DNA of 64,000 nt from Cyanobacteria bacterium SBLK (GCA_017746715.1 JAGHZQ010000029.1:62001-126000); one strand, 5' to 3'; shown: positions 51,624 through 61,046, numbered from the stretch's first letter. A program made the numbers and translations. The notes: generated by a model from the sequence alone, not told the origin.

Positions 51624-53636
51624 GTGGACAAAGGAACGCTAATCGAATTCAGGTTGCACGGAGAGCGACGGCTCGCAGTCGCCGATCGCCCGGAAGGAAA
51701 GAAAAACTGGATATTCGTAGACGAAAAGGGTCAATCGCACTCCCTCAAACCCCAACGGATCGAATACGAAATTGCTAAAGGTTACGAAGTCGAAGAGATT
51801 CCCGCTTTTCTGGATTCTCTGCAACCCTATCTCGATCCGGCTAACTTAGAAGTGGCGTGGGAACTCTTAATCGAAGATGGGGAAGGCGTAACCCCGAAAG
51901 ACTTGGCGCAACTCCTCTACTCCGAGGATACGCCAACGGTTTGTTATGCTGCCTATATGCTCCTCGCCGACGATAAAATCTACTTCAAGCGCAAAGCCGA
52001 TCTCTACGAACCCCGCCCCAGCAACCAAGTTGAAGAAATCAAACATCAAATTGCCGTCCAAGAACAAAAGCAACGCGATCGCGAGGAATTTTTAGAACGC
52101 CTCAAACAAGCGATCGCTGGGGAAACCGTAGAATGGCCCGATAGCGATCGCCCCCGTTTGGAATCCCTCGAAAAATTCGTTCTCCAACCCGAGCTAACCC
52201 ACCGCCTCGCCAAAGAAATCCTCGAAACCCTCGATCGCTCCCAGACCCCAGACGCAGCCTTTAAACTATTAGTAGAGTTGGGTCGCTGGTCGGTTCACGA
52301 AAACTTATTCCTTCGGCGGAGTGCTTATCCCGTGCAATTTTCTCAACCTATTCTCGAAGTGGTTCGAGAACGTTTAATATCAGGACATTTAATTTCTCCA
52401 GCCGATCGCGGAGATGACAATCGCCTCGATCTGACCCATCTCAAGGTTTATACCATTGATGACGAAAGCACTGAGGAAATTGATGATGGTTTAAGTGTAG
52501 AAGCGATCGACGGCGATAAATACAAACTCTGGATTCACATCGCCGATCCCACCCGTCTCGTCTCCTTGGGGGACGTACTGGATATGGAAGCTCGCCGCCG
52601 CAGTACCAGCCTGTATCTCCCCACCGGGACGATTCCCATGTTTCCCAAGGAACTGGCAACGGGTCCGATGAGTTTGGTACAGGGACAGCAATGCGCGGCG
52701 CTCAGTTTTGCAGTCGTCTTAGACGAAGAAGGCGCACCTCAAACCTATAGCATTCACGCCAGTTGGATTAAACCCACCTATCGCCTCACTTATGATGATG
52801 CGGATGAAATGTTGGAATTGGGGATCGAGGCAGAACCGGAAATCACCCATTTGGCAGAAGCGGCGATGTTGAGGCAGCAATGGCGCAAATCTTGCGGGGC
52901 GATTGACATTCGCATGCCGGAATCTTCGATTAAAGTGAAAGGAGAGGACGAAATCGCCATCGAACTTCTCGACGATTCTCAGTCTCGCCAATTGGTGGCG
53001 GAAATGATGATTTTAGCGGGGGAAGTGGCGGGACGTTATGCTAAAGATTACGGCCTTCCTTTACCCTTTCGCGGACAGCCTCAACCGGAACTCCCCCCAG
53101 AAGAAGAACTGTTACAATTACCCGCCGGTCCCGTGCGCTTTTGTGCCTTGCGGCGGTGTATGCCTCGCAGCGAAATGGGGATAAATCCCTCTCGCCATGC
53201 CGGGTTGGGACTCGATATTTATACCCAAGTTACCTCCCCCATTCGTCGCTATACGGATTTACTGGCACATTTTCAGCTTAAGGCACATTTGCGAGGAGAT
53301 GAGTTGCCCTTGACGGGGGAAGAATTGCAAGCCATTATGTTTAGCGTCACGGCCTCTGCCTACGAAGCCACCCAAGTCGAACGCCAAACCAATCGTTATT
53401 GGGGATTGGAATATTTGCGACGCAATACCGAAGAAGTCTGGCAGGCGTTAGTCTTGCGTTGGCTGCGAGAAGATGAAGGACTGTGCTTGATTTTATTAGA
53501 GGATTTGGGTTTAGAATTACCCCATCGGGTGTCTCGCTCTGTTGCGTTGGGCGATCGCTTTGAGGTGCAAGTCAGCAGTGCCGATCCCCGCTTAGATACG
53601 ATTCGCTTCCGAGAATTAATTGCTTCCGAATCATAA
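51624..53636 (+). CDS. RNB-domain exoribonuclease (RNase II/R family, Zam-like)
   Basis: A 670-residue protein starting at GTG 51624. The RNB core begins TIDDESTEEIDDGLSVEAIDG, keeping the key aspartates except that one acidic position is Glu, as in chloroplast-type enzymes; WIHIADPTRLV and RRSTSLYLP follow, and PIRRYTDLLAH is the late RNB motif. The N-terminal third (LLIEDGEGVTPKDLAQLLY) matches the cyanobacterial Zam-type layout rather than RNase R. It degrades RNA 3' to 5' in the cytoplasm. The next gene lies 24 bases after its stop. Confidence 0.9.
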   Translation: MDKGTLIEFRLHGERRLAVADRPEGKKNWIFVDEKGQSHSLKPQRIEYEIAKGYEVEEIPAFLDSLQPYLDPANLEVAWELLIEDGEGVTPKDLAQLLYSEDTPTVCYAAYMLLADDKIYFKRKADLYEPRPSNQVEEIKHQIAVQEQKQRDREEFLERLKQAIAGETVEWPDSDRPRLESLEKFVLQPELTHRLAKEILETLDRSQTPDAAFKLLVELGRWSVHENLFLRRSAYPVQFSQPILEVVRERLISGHLISPADRGDDNRLDLTHLKVYTIDDESTEEIDDGLSVEAIDGDKYKLWIHIADPTRLVSLGDVLDMEARRRSTSLYLPTGTIPMFPKELATGPMSLVQGQQCAALSFAVVLDEEGAPQTYSIHASWIKPTYRLTYDDADEMLELGIEAEPEITHLAEAAMLRQQWRKSCGAIDIRMPESSIKVKGEDEIAIELLDDSQSRQLVAEMMILAGEVAGRYAKDYGLPLPFRGQPQPELPPEEELLQLPAGPVRFCALRRCMPRSEMGINPSRHAGLGLDIYTQVTSPIRRYTDLLAHFQLKAHLRGDELPLTGEELQAIMFSVTASAYEATQVERQTNRYWGLEYLRRNTEEVWQALVLRWLREDEGLCLILLEDLGLELPHRVSRSVALGDRFEVQVSSADPRLDTIRFRELIASES

Positions 53637-53660
53637 ATCAATTATTAATGAGTCATTGTA

Positions 53661-54026
53661 ATGAGAGAGCGCACCCATTCCGATCGTTTTCGCTTTCAAC
53701 CCCATCAGATTGTTTATTTGGAACATCAAGATCGCTGTCTTTATGCTGAAGTGGTTCAGGAAATCCCCGAACGGCAAATGTGTTGGGTTCGTCCCTTATT
53801 GTTGGTTATAGATGCGCGCGATCCTTCTCCCCAAGTTCGCGATCTGCGTTCGGCTTCCGATCTCGTTTGGCCGATTCAAGCCTTCTCTCCCGCTCTCGAT
53901 ACAGAAATCATTCCTTTTTTAGCAGTTTTAGAATCTCCTCCATTAGAATCTGGGGAAATGACCCAAATCGCGCGATCGCAACTCAATCAATTCATTCAAC
54001 AAGTCTGGCAAAAAGAACGAGAATAG
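53661..54026 (+). CDS. Conserved cyanobacterial protein downstream of the RNB gene
   Basis: A 121-residue soluble protein with a beta-rich N-terminal half (FQPHQIVYLEHQDRCLYAEVVQ, then CWVRPLLLVI) and a helical C terminus. I think it is a cyanobacterial family of unknown function. It starts 24 bases after the exoribonuclease gene in the same direction, so they are probably one transcript and may share an RNA-related role. That link is inference. Confidence 0.7.
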   Translation: MRERTHSDRFRFQPHQIVYLEHQDRCLYAEVVQEIPERQMCWVRPLLLVIDARDPSPQVRDLRSASDLVWPIQAFSPALDTEIIPFLAVLESPPLESGEMTQIARSQLNQFIQQVWQKERE

Positions 54027-54065
54027 TTATGGGTTATTGACACTGAAATTGATACTAAATATTGA

Positions 54066-54085
54066 CACTGAGCGAAGCCGAAGTG
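54066..54085 (-). repeat. Dispersed 20-bp element, copy 5
   Basis: CACTGAGCGAAGCCGAAGTG, same orientation as the copy at 39581 and followed by the same GTTG. Confidence 0.75.
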
Positions 54086-54119
54086 TTGATTATTTGGATG
54101 CGAACAACGAACAACAAAC

Positions 54120-54329
54120 TTAGGGGCTGGCAACCAATTGAATTCGCCCTGCATCCATTTCACACATGAGCAATTCTAATGCTTCGTAATCCACATCAGA
54201 AATATGACCCAAACGGGTTAGTTCGGCGTTAATTTGATTTTCAATATCGGGGGTTAAGCGTCTAATATAAAGTGCTCTTTCAACTAGACGACGAATCACT
54301 CTAGTAGTTTCCACGGTTTTTATGACCAA
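54120..54329 (-). CDS. Small conserved cyanobacterial protein
   Basis: A 69-residue helical protein (TTRVIRRLVERALYIRRLTPDIENQINAEL, then VDYEALELLMCEMDAGRIQLV). The pattern fits small cyanobacterial proteins of unknown function with an ALELLM-x(5)-G-x-I-x-LV end. It lies alone, convergent with the conserved protein at 53661. The gap 54330-54714 after its start is AT-rich and holds nothing I recognise. Confidence 0.7.
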   Translation of the reverse strand: MVIKTVETTRVIRRLVERALYIRRLTPDIENQINAELTRLGHISDVDYEALELLMCEMDAGRIQLVASP

Positions 54330-54714
54330 TTTGAAGTAGTTTTATATTCTGCCGAATTTGCATTTGAGAAAGTGATCCATTCTGAGTTTAGATCGTGATC
54401 TAAATCACTGATTTCTTAATTCTTTACTTTTCTATTAATCAAATAAGTTACCTTTATCGATCGATACTTCGATCGGGGACTAACTGCAGGTAACGCGAAC
54501 GAGACGATCGCTAAAGAAATAGCAGTTTTACAGGTTTTGTCAGGCTTTCTTAACAAATAATTAATATTTTCAGAGTTATTACTTGATCTTTGTTAAATCT
54601 GTTTAATCAATTGCCGAATTCCGGTGAAATGAACCGAGGAATGGATTGGTCTCGCCAGAGTCTGGTATTTTTGTATGATCGATAGATGAGCGATCGATCT
54701 AGCGGAATTAGCGA

Positions 54715-57030
54715 ATGAACGAACGGCAAGCAGAAGTTTTACACGAGCTATGCAATAGTTTGCGACCCGGCCAGCACAACTTTGCAACATGGGAGGGAGG
54801 AGAACTGGCCATTTCTGCGGTACCGGGAGCGGGAAAATCCCATAGTATGGCGGTTGGCGCGGCGATCGCCATCGTCCGCCACAAACTCCATCCCCGCAAG
54901 CAATTGGTTGTGGTTACCTTTACTCGTTCCGCCGCCGCCAGTATCAAAAACAAAATTCGCGAGAATTTGCAAAGGTTGCAATTGCCTCAAGGGAGTTTTA
55001 TGGTGCAGACATTGCACGGATTGGCGTTACACATCGCTTCTCGCCATCCGGAAGCCTCGGGGCTGAATTTAGAGACCTCGACAGTGATTACCCCCAATCA
55101 AAGCCATCGTCTCTTAAAAGGTGCCGTAGAACAATGGATCGGCAAGAATTTTCCCCACTATCAAAAACTCCTCGAGGGGATGAGTTTTGATGGGGAAGAG
55201 ACGGAAAGATTGCGCCGTCAGTCGGTGCTGCGAACGGAAGTTTTACCCAATTTAGCCGATACGGTCATTCACGAGGCGAAAAGTTCGGGGTTTCTGCCGG
55301 AAGATTTGTGGCGGGTTAGCGAAGAACTACAGGATCCTTATGCAACTTTAGCGATCGCGGCGGGAATTTACGATGAATACCAGAAGATTATGCGATCGCG
55401 GGACTTTATCGATTACGATGACATGATTTTGGCGGCGTTGCGAGTTCTAGAAAGCCCCGCAATTTGCCAATTATGGCAGAAACAGGTCTTTGCCGTATTC
55501 GAAGACGAAGCGCAGGATTCAACCCCCTTACAGGCGAAATTACTGCAAACTCTGGCAACATCTCCCACCTCATCCCAAGTCAATCTCGTCCGCGTCGGCG
55601 ATCCCAACCAAGCGATTAACTCTACGTTTACCCCTGCCGATCCCCTTTATTTCAATTATTTTTGCGATCTGTGCGATCGCCGAGACAACCTCGCAACGAT
55701 GAATCGATCTGGACGCAGCACCCCAATTATTTTACAAGCGGCTAATTTTGTTTTGCATTGGACGAATCAATTGTGGTTAGAAGGCAAGAAAAAAGAGAAT
55801 TTCCTTCTTCCTTTTCGGCGACAAGATATCTACCCCGTCGATCCCGACGATCCCCAACCCGATGCGAACCCGATCGCGACAGGAAAAGGGGTCGAAATCT
55901 ATACTCCCGATGATATTTATCAAACGGTGGAAGAAATCGGGAAAAGGGCGATCGCTTTATTTGCTAACAATCCCAAACATAATGCTGCCGTTTTAGTCCG
56001 AGAAAATCGTCAGGGGCGTTTTATTGCCGAAAAATTAATGCCTTTACAAAAAGATCGGGATTTTAAAATTTATGAAGTAGGGGAAATGGAACGTCATTCC
56101 CACATCCCTGAAGAAATGCTCAAATTACTGGCATTTTTAGACCGTCCCCATTCTCCAGATAATCTCAAAGGGGCGTTAGAAATCCTCGAACAGCGTCAAT
56201 TGATTGCCACTCAAGATCTCAATGCCTTAGCCACTTCTCCAGAACAATTTCTCTATCCGACACCTCTCGATCCGCCGCAAAAACAGCACGTTAAAAATGC
56301 CAGGCGTTATTGTAACAATCTACTGCGCGCCCGTTTAGAATTGCCATCCTATCATCTTATTTCTTTTTTAGGCATGACCATGAAATATACGGGATCGGAA
56401 TTGGCAACGGTGCAAAAATTAGCCGAGAGGGTCTTTAAACAAACTATCGGAAATAAATCTCTCAAAGCCATCATCGCAACTTTGCAAGAAATTGTTGCCT
56501 CAGAACGCTTTGAAGGGGTGCAAGAAGAATCTGACGATTTGTACGTGCGATCGGGTCAACTCACGATTATTACCATGCACAAAGCGAAGGGATTGGATTG
56601 GGATTATGTTTTTATTCCTTTCCTCCATGAAGATATCATTCCGGGGTTGCCTTGGGTACCGACAGCAAGTAAGTTTTTAGGAGATTTTACCTTAGATGAA
56701 GTCGCCCGCGCCCAAATTCGCATTGCGGTTCACAACGCTCATTTAGAATCCTTGGGAGAACGGGATAAAATCGAATCTTTTCCCCCACCTTTATCCGCAT
56801 GGGAAGAGGCAAATCAGTTAAAAAAAGCGGAAGAATATCGCTTGCTTTATGTTGCCATGACGCGGGCAAAACGGTTACTCTGGATATCTGCTGCCAAAAA
56901 AGGACCCTTTCGCTGGAGTATTTTTAACGGACAGTCGGCGGATAATTTACAGAATAAGCGGCCTTGTCCTGCGATCGAGGCACTCAAAAACAAGTTACCG
57001 CTTTTACTACAGGAAGTACAAAAAAGTTAA
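54715..57030 (+). CDS. Superfamily 1 UvrD/Rep-like DNA helicase
   Basis: A 771-residue helicase: motif I AVPGAGKS at 35-42, motif Ia VVVTFTRSAAASIKNKI, motif II FEDEAQDST, motif IV-V ITMHKAKGLDWDYVFIPFL, motif VI LLYVAMTRAKRLLW. The ATG at 54715 has no clear ribosome binding site. It unwinds DNA with 3'-to-5' polarity if it follows the family; the role (repair, or handling foreign DNA) is not readable. Convergent with the two-gene membrane pair, whose stop is 8 bases away. Confidence 0.92.
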   Translation: MNERQAEVLHELCNSLRPGQHNFATWEGGELAISAVPGAGKSHSMAVGAAIAIVRHKLHPRKQLVVVTFTRSAAASIKNKIRENLQRLQLPQGSFMVQTLHGLALHIASRHPEASGLNLETSTVITPNQSHRLLKGAVEQWIGKNFPHYQKLLEGMSFDGEETERLRRQSVLRTEVLPNLADTVIHEAKSSGFLPEDLWRVSEELQDPYATLAIAAGIYDEYQKIMRSRDFIDYDDMILAALRVLESPAICQLWQKQVFAVFEDEAQDSTPLQAKLLQTLATSPTSSQVNLVRVGDPNQAINSTFTPADPLYFNYFCDLCDRRDNLATMNRSGRSTPIILQAANFVLHWTNQLWLEGKKKENFLLPFRRQDIYPVDPDDPQPDANPIATGKGVEIYTPDDIYQTVEEIGKRAIALFANNPKHNAAVLVRENRQGRFIAEKLMPLQKDRDFKIYEVGEMERHSHIPEEMLKLLAFLDRPHSPDNLKGALEILEQRQLIATQDLNALATSPEQFLYPTPLDPPQKQHVKNARRYCNNLLRARLELPSYHLISFLGMTMKYTGSELATVQKLAERVFKQTIGNKSLKAIIATLQEIVASERFEGVQEESDDLYVRSGQLTIITMHKAKGLDWDYVFIPFLHEDIIPGLPWVPTASKFLGDFTLDEVARAQIRIAVHNAHLESLGERDKIESFPPPLSAWEEANQLKKAEEYRLLYVAMTRAKRLLWISAAKKGPFRWSIFNGQSADNLQNKRPCPAIEALKNKLPLLLQEVQKS

Positions 57031-57037
57031 GTTGAAA

Positions 57038-57574
57038 TCATTTATTTCGTTTATCTCTGAGAGTTTTATACCCAATACCACTCCCAAAACCACCCAAAAA
57101 AACAATTACTAATCGAATTAAATCTTGATAAATCTTTATATCATTCTGAACCAAATACACTGTAACAAAAACAAAAAGTACACAGAAAATAAGAACATAG
57201 TATAATGTGTATTTCTTGGATTCTTTCGACTCTAAAAAAGCACGTTCGTCTTGCTTTGCATCGTTTTCTAGAAATTGGGTAATGTGACTCGGCTGTATTT
57301 TTTCTGTTAAGTTACCTAAAGGAGACCCCATCCCCATACGTTGCATAGACAAGAAAACTTCCATTTCTTTCTTGGTAGAATTGGGTATTTTTCGTTTAAC
57401 TTCTTCAGGTAAAATTTTTTCTAGAATTTGAGGTAATTTGGTAATTGAACTCTCTGAGGTTGTATTGTCTTCATCCTCAGAAGAGGGTGGATTCAAATCT
57501 TCAGAGAGGTTATCTTTTGCTGTTTCTCTATTTTCTTTTTCTTCTTCTGGTTTATTTGGTTCAAAGTTAGTCAT
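57038..57574 (-). CDS. Unknown membrane protein with acidic N terminus
   Basis: A 178-residue protein. Residues 1-60 are highly acidic and probably disordered. About 60-120 is helical with MGSPLGNLTEKIQPSHITQFLENDAKQDERAF, then two membrane helices (about 126-144 and 151-168) ending in GGFGSGIGYKTLRDK. I have seen similar end patterns (HI..il....DER.F...K... then GGFG.G.G) in unassigned bacterial proteins. It starts 6 bases after the stop of the gene upstream, so they form a pair. Confidence 0.65.
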   Translation of the reverse strand: MTNFEPNKPEEEKENRETAKDNLSEDLNPPSSEDEDNTTSESSITKLPQILEKILPEEVKRKIPNSTKKEMEVFLSMQRMGMGSPLGNLTEKIQPSHITQFLENDAKQDERAFLESKESKKYTLYYVLIFCVLFVFVTVYLVQNDIKIYQDLIRLVIVFLGGFGSGIGYKTLRDKRNK

Positions 57575-57579
57575 ATCTT

Positions 57580-57936
57580 TTACTCAAATTTTTTACTCAA
57601 ACCCAGCAAATCAATAAGCACGCTTTCAGAGAAAAGCCTACTGTATAAATCTGATACTTTTTGCTCTAAATATACACTTAGGCGTTCTTCAATTTCTTTT
57701 TCGATATAGAGTTGACAGGCATACTCACAGAGTGTCGTGAATCTGCTTTTACTAATTTCATCATTGGCATATAGATCCGACAAACGCAACAAAATTTCTC
57801 TCAACTCATTAGCTTTAAGATTATTTGTATTTGCATTATTAACAGACCAATAACGAGAAGAAGATGAATTGTCACTGTTTTCTCTTGCTATAAATTTGAT
57901 TTGATTTTCGCTCTGTTTTCTTTGATTGAGAGACAT
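57580..57936 (-). CDS. Unknown helical protein paired with the membrane protein
   Basis: A 118-residue soluble protein. The N-terminal 45 residues are Ser/Asn-rich and likely disordered; the rest is helical (LREILLRLSDLYAND, then ACQLYIEKEIEERLSVYLEQKVSDLYSRLF). I do not recognise it. It forms a two-gene unit with the membrane protein that follows. The gap from 57937 to 58306 holds only a hairpin (TAGAGA-AAAA-TCTCTA at 57988) and no gene. Confidence 0.6.
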   Translation of the reverse strand: MSLNQRKQSENQIKFIARENSDNSSSSRYWSVNNANTNNLKANELREILLRLSDLYANDEISKSRFTTLCEYACQLYIEKEIEERLSVYLEQKVSDLYSRLFSESVLIDLLGLSKKFE

Positions 57937-58306
57937 ACTACATCACTGTGAGTCGATCTAGAGGTTGACAAATCTATCAAACCTTTATAGAGAAAAATCT
58001 CTAAAATCTTTATATTTCAAAGATTAGCTGTAAAAGTCAAAAAGGGCTTGGCTTGATAGAATTGTTTCTATATCTTAGCTTACTAACCCACTTTTATCAA
58101 AATTATAGACTAATGGACTACGCATCCACAACAAGATCGTCACTTTCAATGCCCGACACGCTATCTATAGTGTATCGGCAGAGGAAGGTACACAACAGCA
58201 TGAAATGTAACCCAACATATTACATAAGAATGATAACAATCGATGTCACCATACTGATAATCAGCGATTACCTGTTTCCCTAAAAAGTTTCTAGTTTTTC
58301 TTTTTC

Positions 58307-58651
58307 CTAAGCAACGCCAAATTTTGTATACTCTCGTATATATTCCGGTTGAAGTCCGAGAATAATATCCTCTTGTAAAACTCCCATTTCCACCAATTCA
58401 TGAGCAATTAAACGATCGGTTTGGTTGCGCTGAATCCAAATTTTATTGCTTCTAATTTCTAGATGAATCTCGCAGTTATAAATACGACGATACTTATCCC
58501 AACCTAGAGAAACGAGAAGATAGCGATCGCTCTCCGTATCAAAAACTGTTTGTACTTCAATATCACCGCCGATCGTTTGACCTTGACTGTGCTGTTTTAG
58601 CAATTTTTTGACGCATTGACGGTAATGTTGTAAGAGATCTAATCTATCCAT
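58307..58651 (-). CDS. xisI: XisI-like protein
   Basis: A 114-residue protein of the XisI family: HYRQCVKKLLKQHSQGQTIGGDIEVQTVFDTESDRYLLVSLGWD, then RIYNCEIHLEIRSNKIWIQRNQTDRLIAHELVEMGV and LGLQPEYIREYTKFGVA. XisH and XisI control excision of the fdxN element in Anabaena, but most cyanobacterial copies lie outside such elements and their role is unknown. The ATG lies inside the end of the intact xisH frame by 13 bases. Confidence 0.9.
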   Translation of the reverse strand: MDRLDLLQHYRQCVKKLLKQHSQGQTIGGDIEVQTVFDTESDRYLLVSLGWDKYRRIYNCEIHLEIRSNKIWIQRNQTDRLIAHELVEMGVLQEDIILGLQPEYIREYTKFGVA

Positions 58652-59032
58652 TGAACGATTACCTCCTCAACGGGGTCATATACCATCAATTTAACACAAT
58701 ATCGCTGAATCGCAGCGCGTGGCAAATCTCGACGAAAGAAAGATGTATAGGTTGCGATCGGGTTCGGTTGCTTCTAAAACTAAAGCATAATTCAAAAATT
58801 GACCCAATGCAGCATGAAAGTCAAATAGAGCAGATTCACTTAAAAAACTTTTGATTTCAACAGCAATTTTTTGACCTGTTCTTTCTGCACCTACAAGAGA
58901 TTCTGCACCCAAATCAATTTTTACAATGTCATCTGCTCCAAATTCAATTCTTAAAGGATCGTGAGTGATAACCCACTGTTCTTTCTGGAGTCCTTGTTTT
59001 ACAGCGTCGTGAAATCGATCCTTTGCCGACAT
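58639..59032 (-). pseudogene. xisH: xisH with a frameshift near its 3' end
   Basis: From 59032, the first 97 codons encode a good XisH (AKDRFHDAVKQGLQKEQWVITHDPL, with the nuclease-like VAVEIKSF). The frame then ends after SSRFATRCDSAILC at 58691. In the neighbouring frame a typical XisH end continues (RRDLPRAAIQRYCVKLMVYD, then PVEEVIVQWID) to a TAG at 58639, overlapping xisI as usual. The joined product is about 130 residues against a usual 138, so a short deletion or frameshift near 58740 removed about eight residues. Sequencing error is possible. Confidence 0.75.
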
Positions 59033-59184
59033 GGTGTTTGCTTAATTTATCAACATTTAATATAACAGTAGGAAGCGATGGAGAATCATAAAATTTGATT
59101 TTGCTATACTGACAATCTGCGATCGCTAACTTTTCTGCTAAAATCTATGTACTCATTTTAGCAAATAATATTTACCTATAGCAA

Positions 59185-60207
59185 ATGCAACCAAAACACT
59201 ATAAATTCATCGATCTTTTTGCCGGTATCGGAGGATTTAGATTGGCCTTGGATAGTCTAGGCTGTAAATGCGTATTTTCATCCGAGTGGAATAAGTTTTC
59301 TCAACAAACTTATCAGGCAAATTTTGAAGGAGAGATTTTTGGAGACCTGACCAAAATTCCCGTCCAAAATATTCCCGATTTTGATATTTTAACGGCGGGT
59401 TTTCCCTGTCAGCCTTTTAGTATTGCAGGTGTTACCAAACATAATGCACTCGGCTCAAAACACGGATTTGAACACGAGACCCAAGGAACATTATTTTTTG
59501 AAATTGCTCGTATTCTCAAAGAAAAACGCCCCAAGTGTTTCATCCTTGAAAATGTCAAAAACTTACAAAGTCACAATAAAGGTAAAACCTTTGCAGTTAT
59601 CTTGAAAACATTAGAAGAAGAACTAGGATATCAAACTTATCACCAAATTCTCGATGCGCGATCGGTTGTTCCCCAAAATCGCAAGCGAATTTTTATTGTA
59701 GGTTTCTCTCAACCTACTGCATTTACTTTTCCCAAATTACCCAATCTCAACCCCAAAATAAAAGATATTTTGGACGCTAAGGTTGATGCAAAATATACGC
59801 TATCGGATCATTTATGGCAATATTTACAAGATTATGCAGCAAAACATCGCGAAAAAGGCAACGGTTTTGGTTATGGGTTAACCAATTTGGATGGAATTGC
59901 ACGAACCCTAAGTGCTAGATATTATAAAGATGGTGCAGAAATTTTGATTCCTCAAAACGAAAAAAATCCCCGTCGTTTAACTCCTCGAGAATGCGCGCGC
60001 TTAATGGGATTTCCCGATCGCTTTAAAATTCCAGTTTCCGATACTCAGGCCTATCGACAATTTGGTAATGCTGTTGTTCCAATCGTGGTTAAAGTCATTG
60101 GAGAAGAAATTTTAAAAAGTTTAGATACATTTGGTCAGAACAAAACCGGAATAAAATTATCTCCCGTTCAACTATCGATCCCATTTCAATTTACCGAGGT
60201 TGTATAA
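59185..60207 (+). CDS. DNA (cytosine-5-)-methyltransferase
   Basis: A 340-residue C5 methyltransferase with motif I LFAGIGGFRLA at 11-21, motif IV AGFPCQPFS with the catalytic Cys75, motif VI ILENVKN, motif VIII QNRKRIFIVGF, motif IX RRLTPRECARLMGFP and motif X YRQFGNAVVP. The target-recognition region is short (about 190-265), as in monospecific enzymes. It abuts the restriction gene with no gap (TAA at 60205, ATG at 60208) and should protect against it. It is the modification half of a type II system. Confidence 0.95.
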   Translation: MQPKHYKFIDLFAGIGGFRLALDSLGCKCVFSSEWNKFSQQTYQANFEGEIFGDLTKIPVQNIPDFDILTAGFPCQPFSIAGVTKHNALGSKHGFEHETQGTLFFEIARILKEKRPKCFILENVKNLQSHNKGKTFAVILKTLEEELGYQTYHQILDARSVVPQNRKRIFIVGFSQPTAFTFPKLPNLNPKIKDILDAKVDAKYTLSDHLWQYLQDYAAKHREKGNGFGYGLTNLDGIARTLSARYYKDGAEILIPQNEKNPRRLTPRECARLMGFPDRFKIPVSDTQAYRQFGNAVVPIVVKVIGEEILKSLDTFGQNKTGIKLSPVQLSIPFQFTEVV

Positions 60208-60993
60208 ATGTCTTACTCAATAACCAAAAAAGAGGCAAAAATGCTTGCAGAGATACGAAGTAAATATTATATGATACCCGTTCTCAGTAGAATCGATCGG
60301 CATTTTGAGCAATTACCTAGCCATCGCTTCCCTGATGTTTTCAATAAATTGTATGAACTGATTACAGATTGTCAAAATGAGGTAATTGGTTTAATTGAAG
60401 AAAGAAAACAGAAAGGAGAAATAAAAAGTGTAGAACAAGCCAGCCGTTCTATTGTGGGAAATATTTTCCCTTTTTGCGTGATTTATATTTTCATAAAAAA
60501 CAAAGAAGTCGAAAATATTAATAGTCATATTTTTATCACCAGTAAAAAAAGTGAAGTGAAAGGATTTGAAGACATATCTATTATCAAGATTGGTGAAGAA
60601 GATACGCAGAAACCCGATTGCGATCTGATTATCTATTCTTATCAAGCGAATACAGAACTCGAACAACTCGATCGCTGCATTATTCTGTCGTTAAAAACCT
60701 CAATGAGAGAACGTGCAGCGCAAACATATAAATGGAAACTATTGCTAGAAATTGCTAATGATGCGAATTGTCAAGTTAGGCAAAAATATAATATTTCTTA
60801 TAATATCGATAAAGTCCCTCTCATTTGTTTCGTTACTGTAAATTTTTACAACGAAATTAATAATCCTCAACAAAGAGGAATGTTAAAGTTTTTCGATCGC
60901 TCATTTTTGGCTAAAGAATTAGACACTCAACTCGATTTCGTTTCTCCCTTATCGGATTTGGTGGATTTTGTCAACACAGAATTAAGTCCTTAA
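60208..60993 (+). CDS. Type II restriction endonuclease, BsaWI-like
   Basis: A 261-residue protein directly after the methyltransferase. The segment ILSLKTSMRERAAQTYKWKL contains a lysine and arginine cluster like that of the BsaWI and related families (SVKTSLRERW pattern), which I use for the call. The N-terminal half is helical and basic. Codon use is AT-rich compared with housekeeping genes, fitting transfer. Recognition sequence is unknown; the BsaWI assignment is from memory of motif and needs testing. Confidence 0.75.
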   Translation: MSYSITKKEAKMLAEIRSKYYMIPVLSRIDRHFEQLPSHRFPDVFNKLYELITDCQNEVIGLIEERKQKGEIKSVEQASRSIVGNIFPFCVIYIFIKNKEVENINSHIFITSKKSEVKGFEDISIIKIGEEDTQKPDCDLIIYSYQANTELEQLDRCIILSLKTSMRERAAQTYKWKLLLEIANDANCQVRQKYNISYNIDKVPLICFVTVNFYNEINNPQQRGMLKFFDRSFLAKELDTQLDFVSPLSDLVDFVNTELSP

Positions 60994-61046
60994 TCGATCG
61001 TTAAATTTTACGATCGCACCAACAACACTCAAAAAAACAAAAGAAA

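Noticed and set aside
58053..58283. A 76-codon plus-strand frame in the gap before xisI
   Set aside because: No ribosome binding site and low-complexity composition; I see no sign of conservation.
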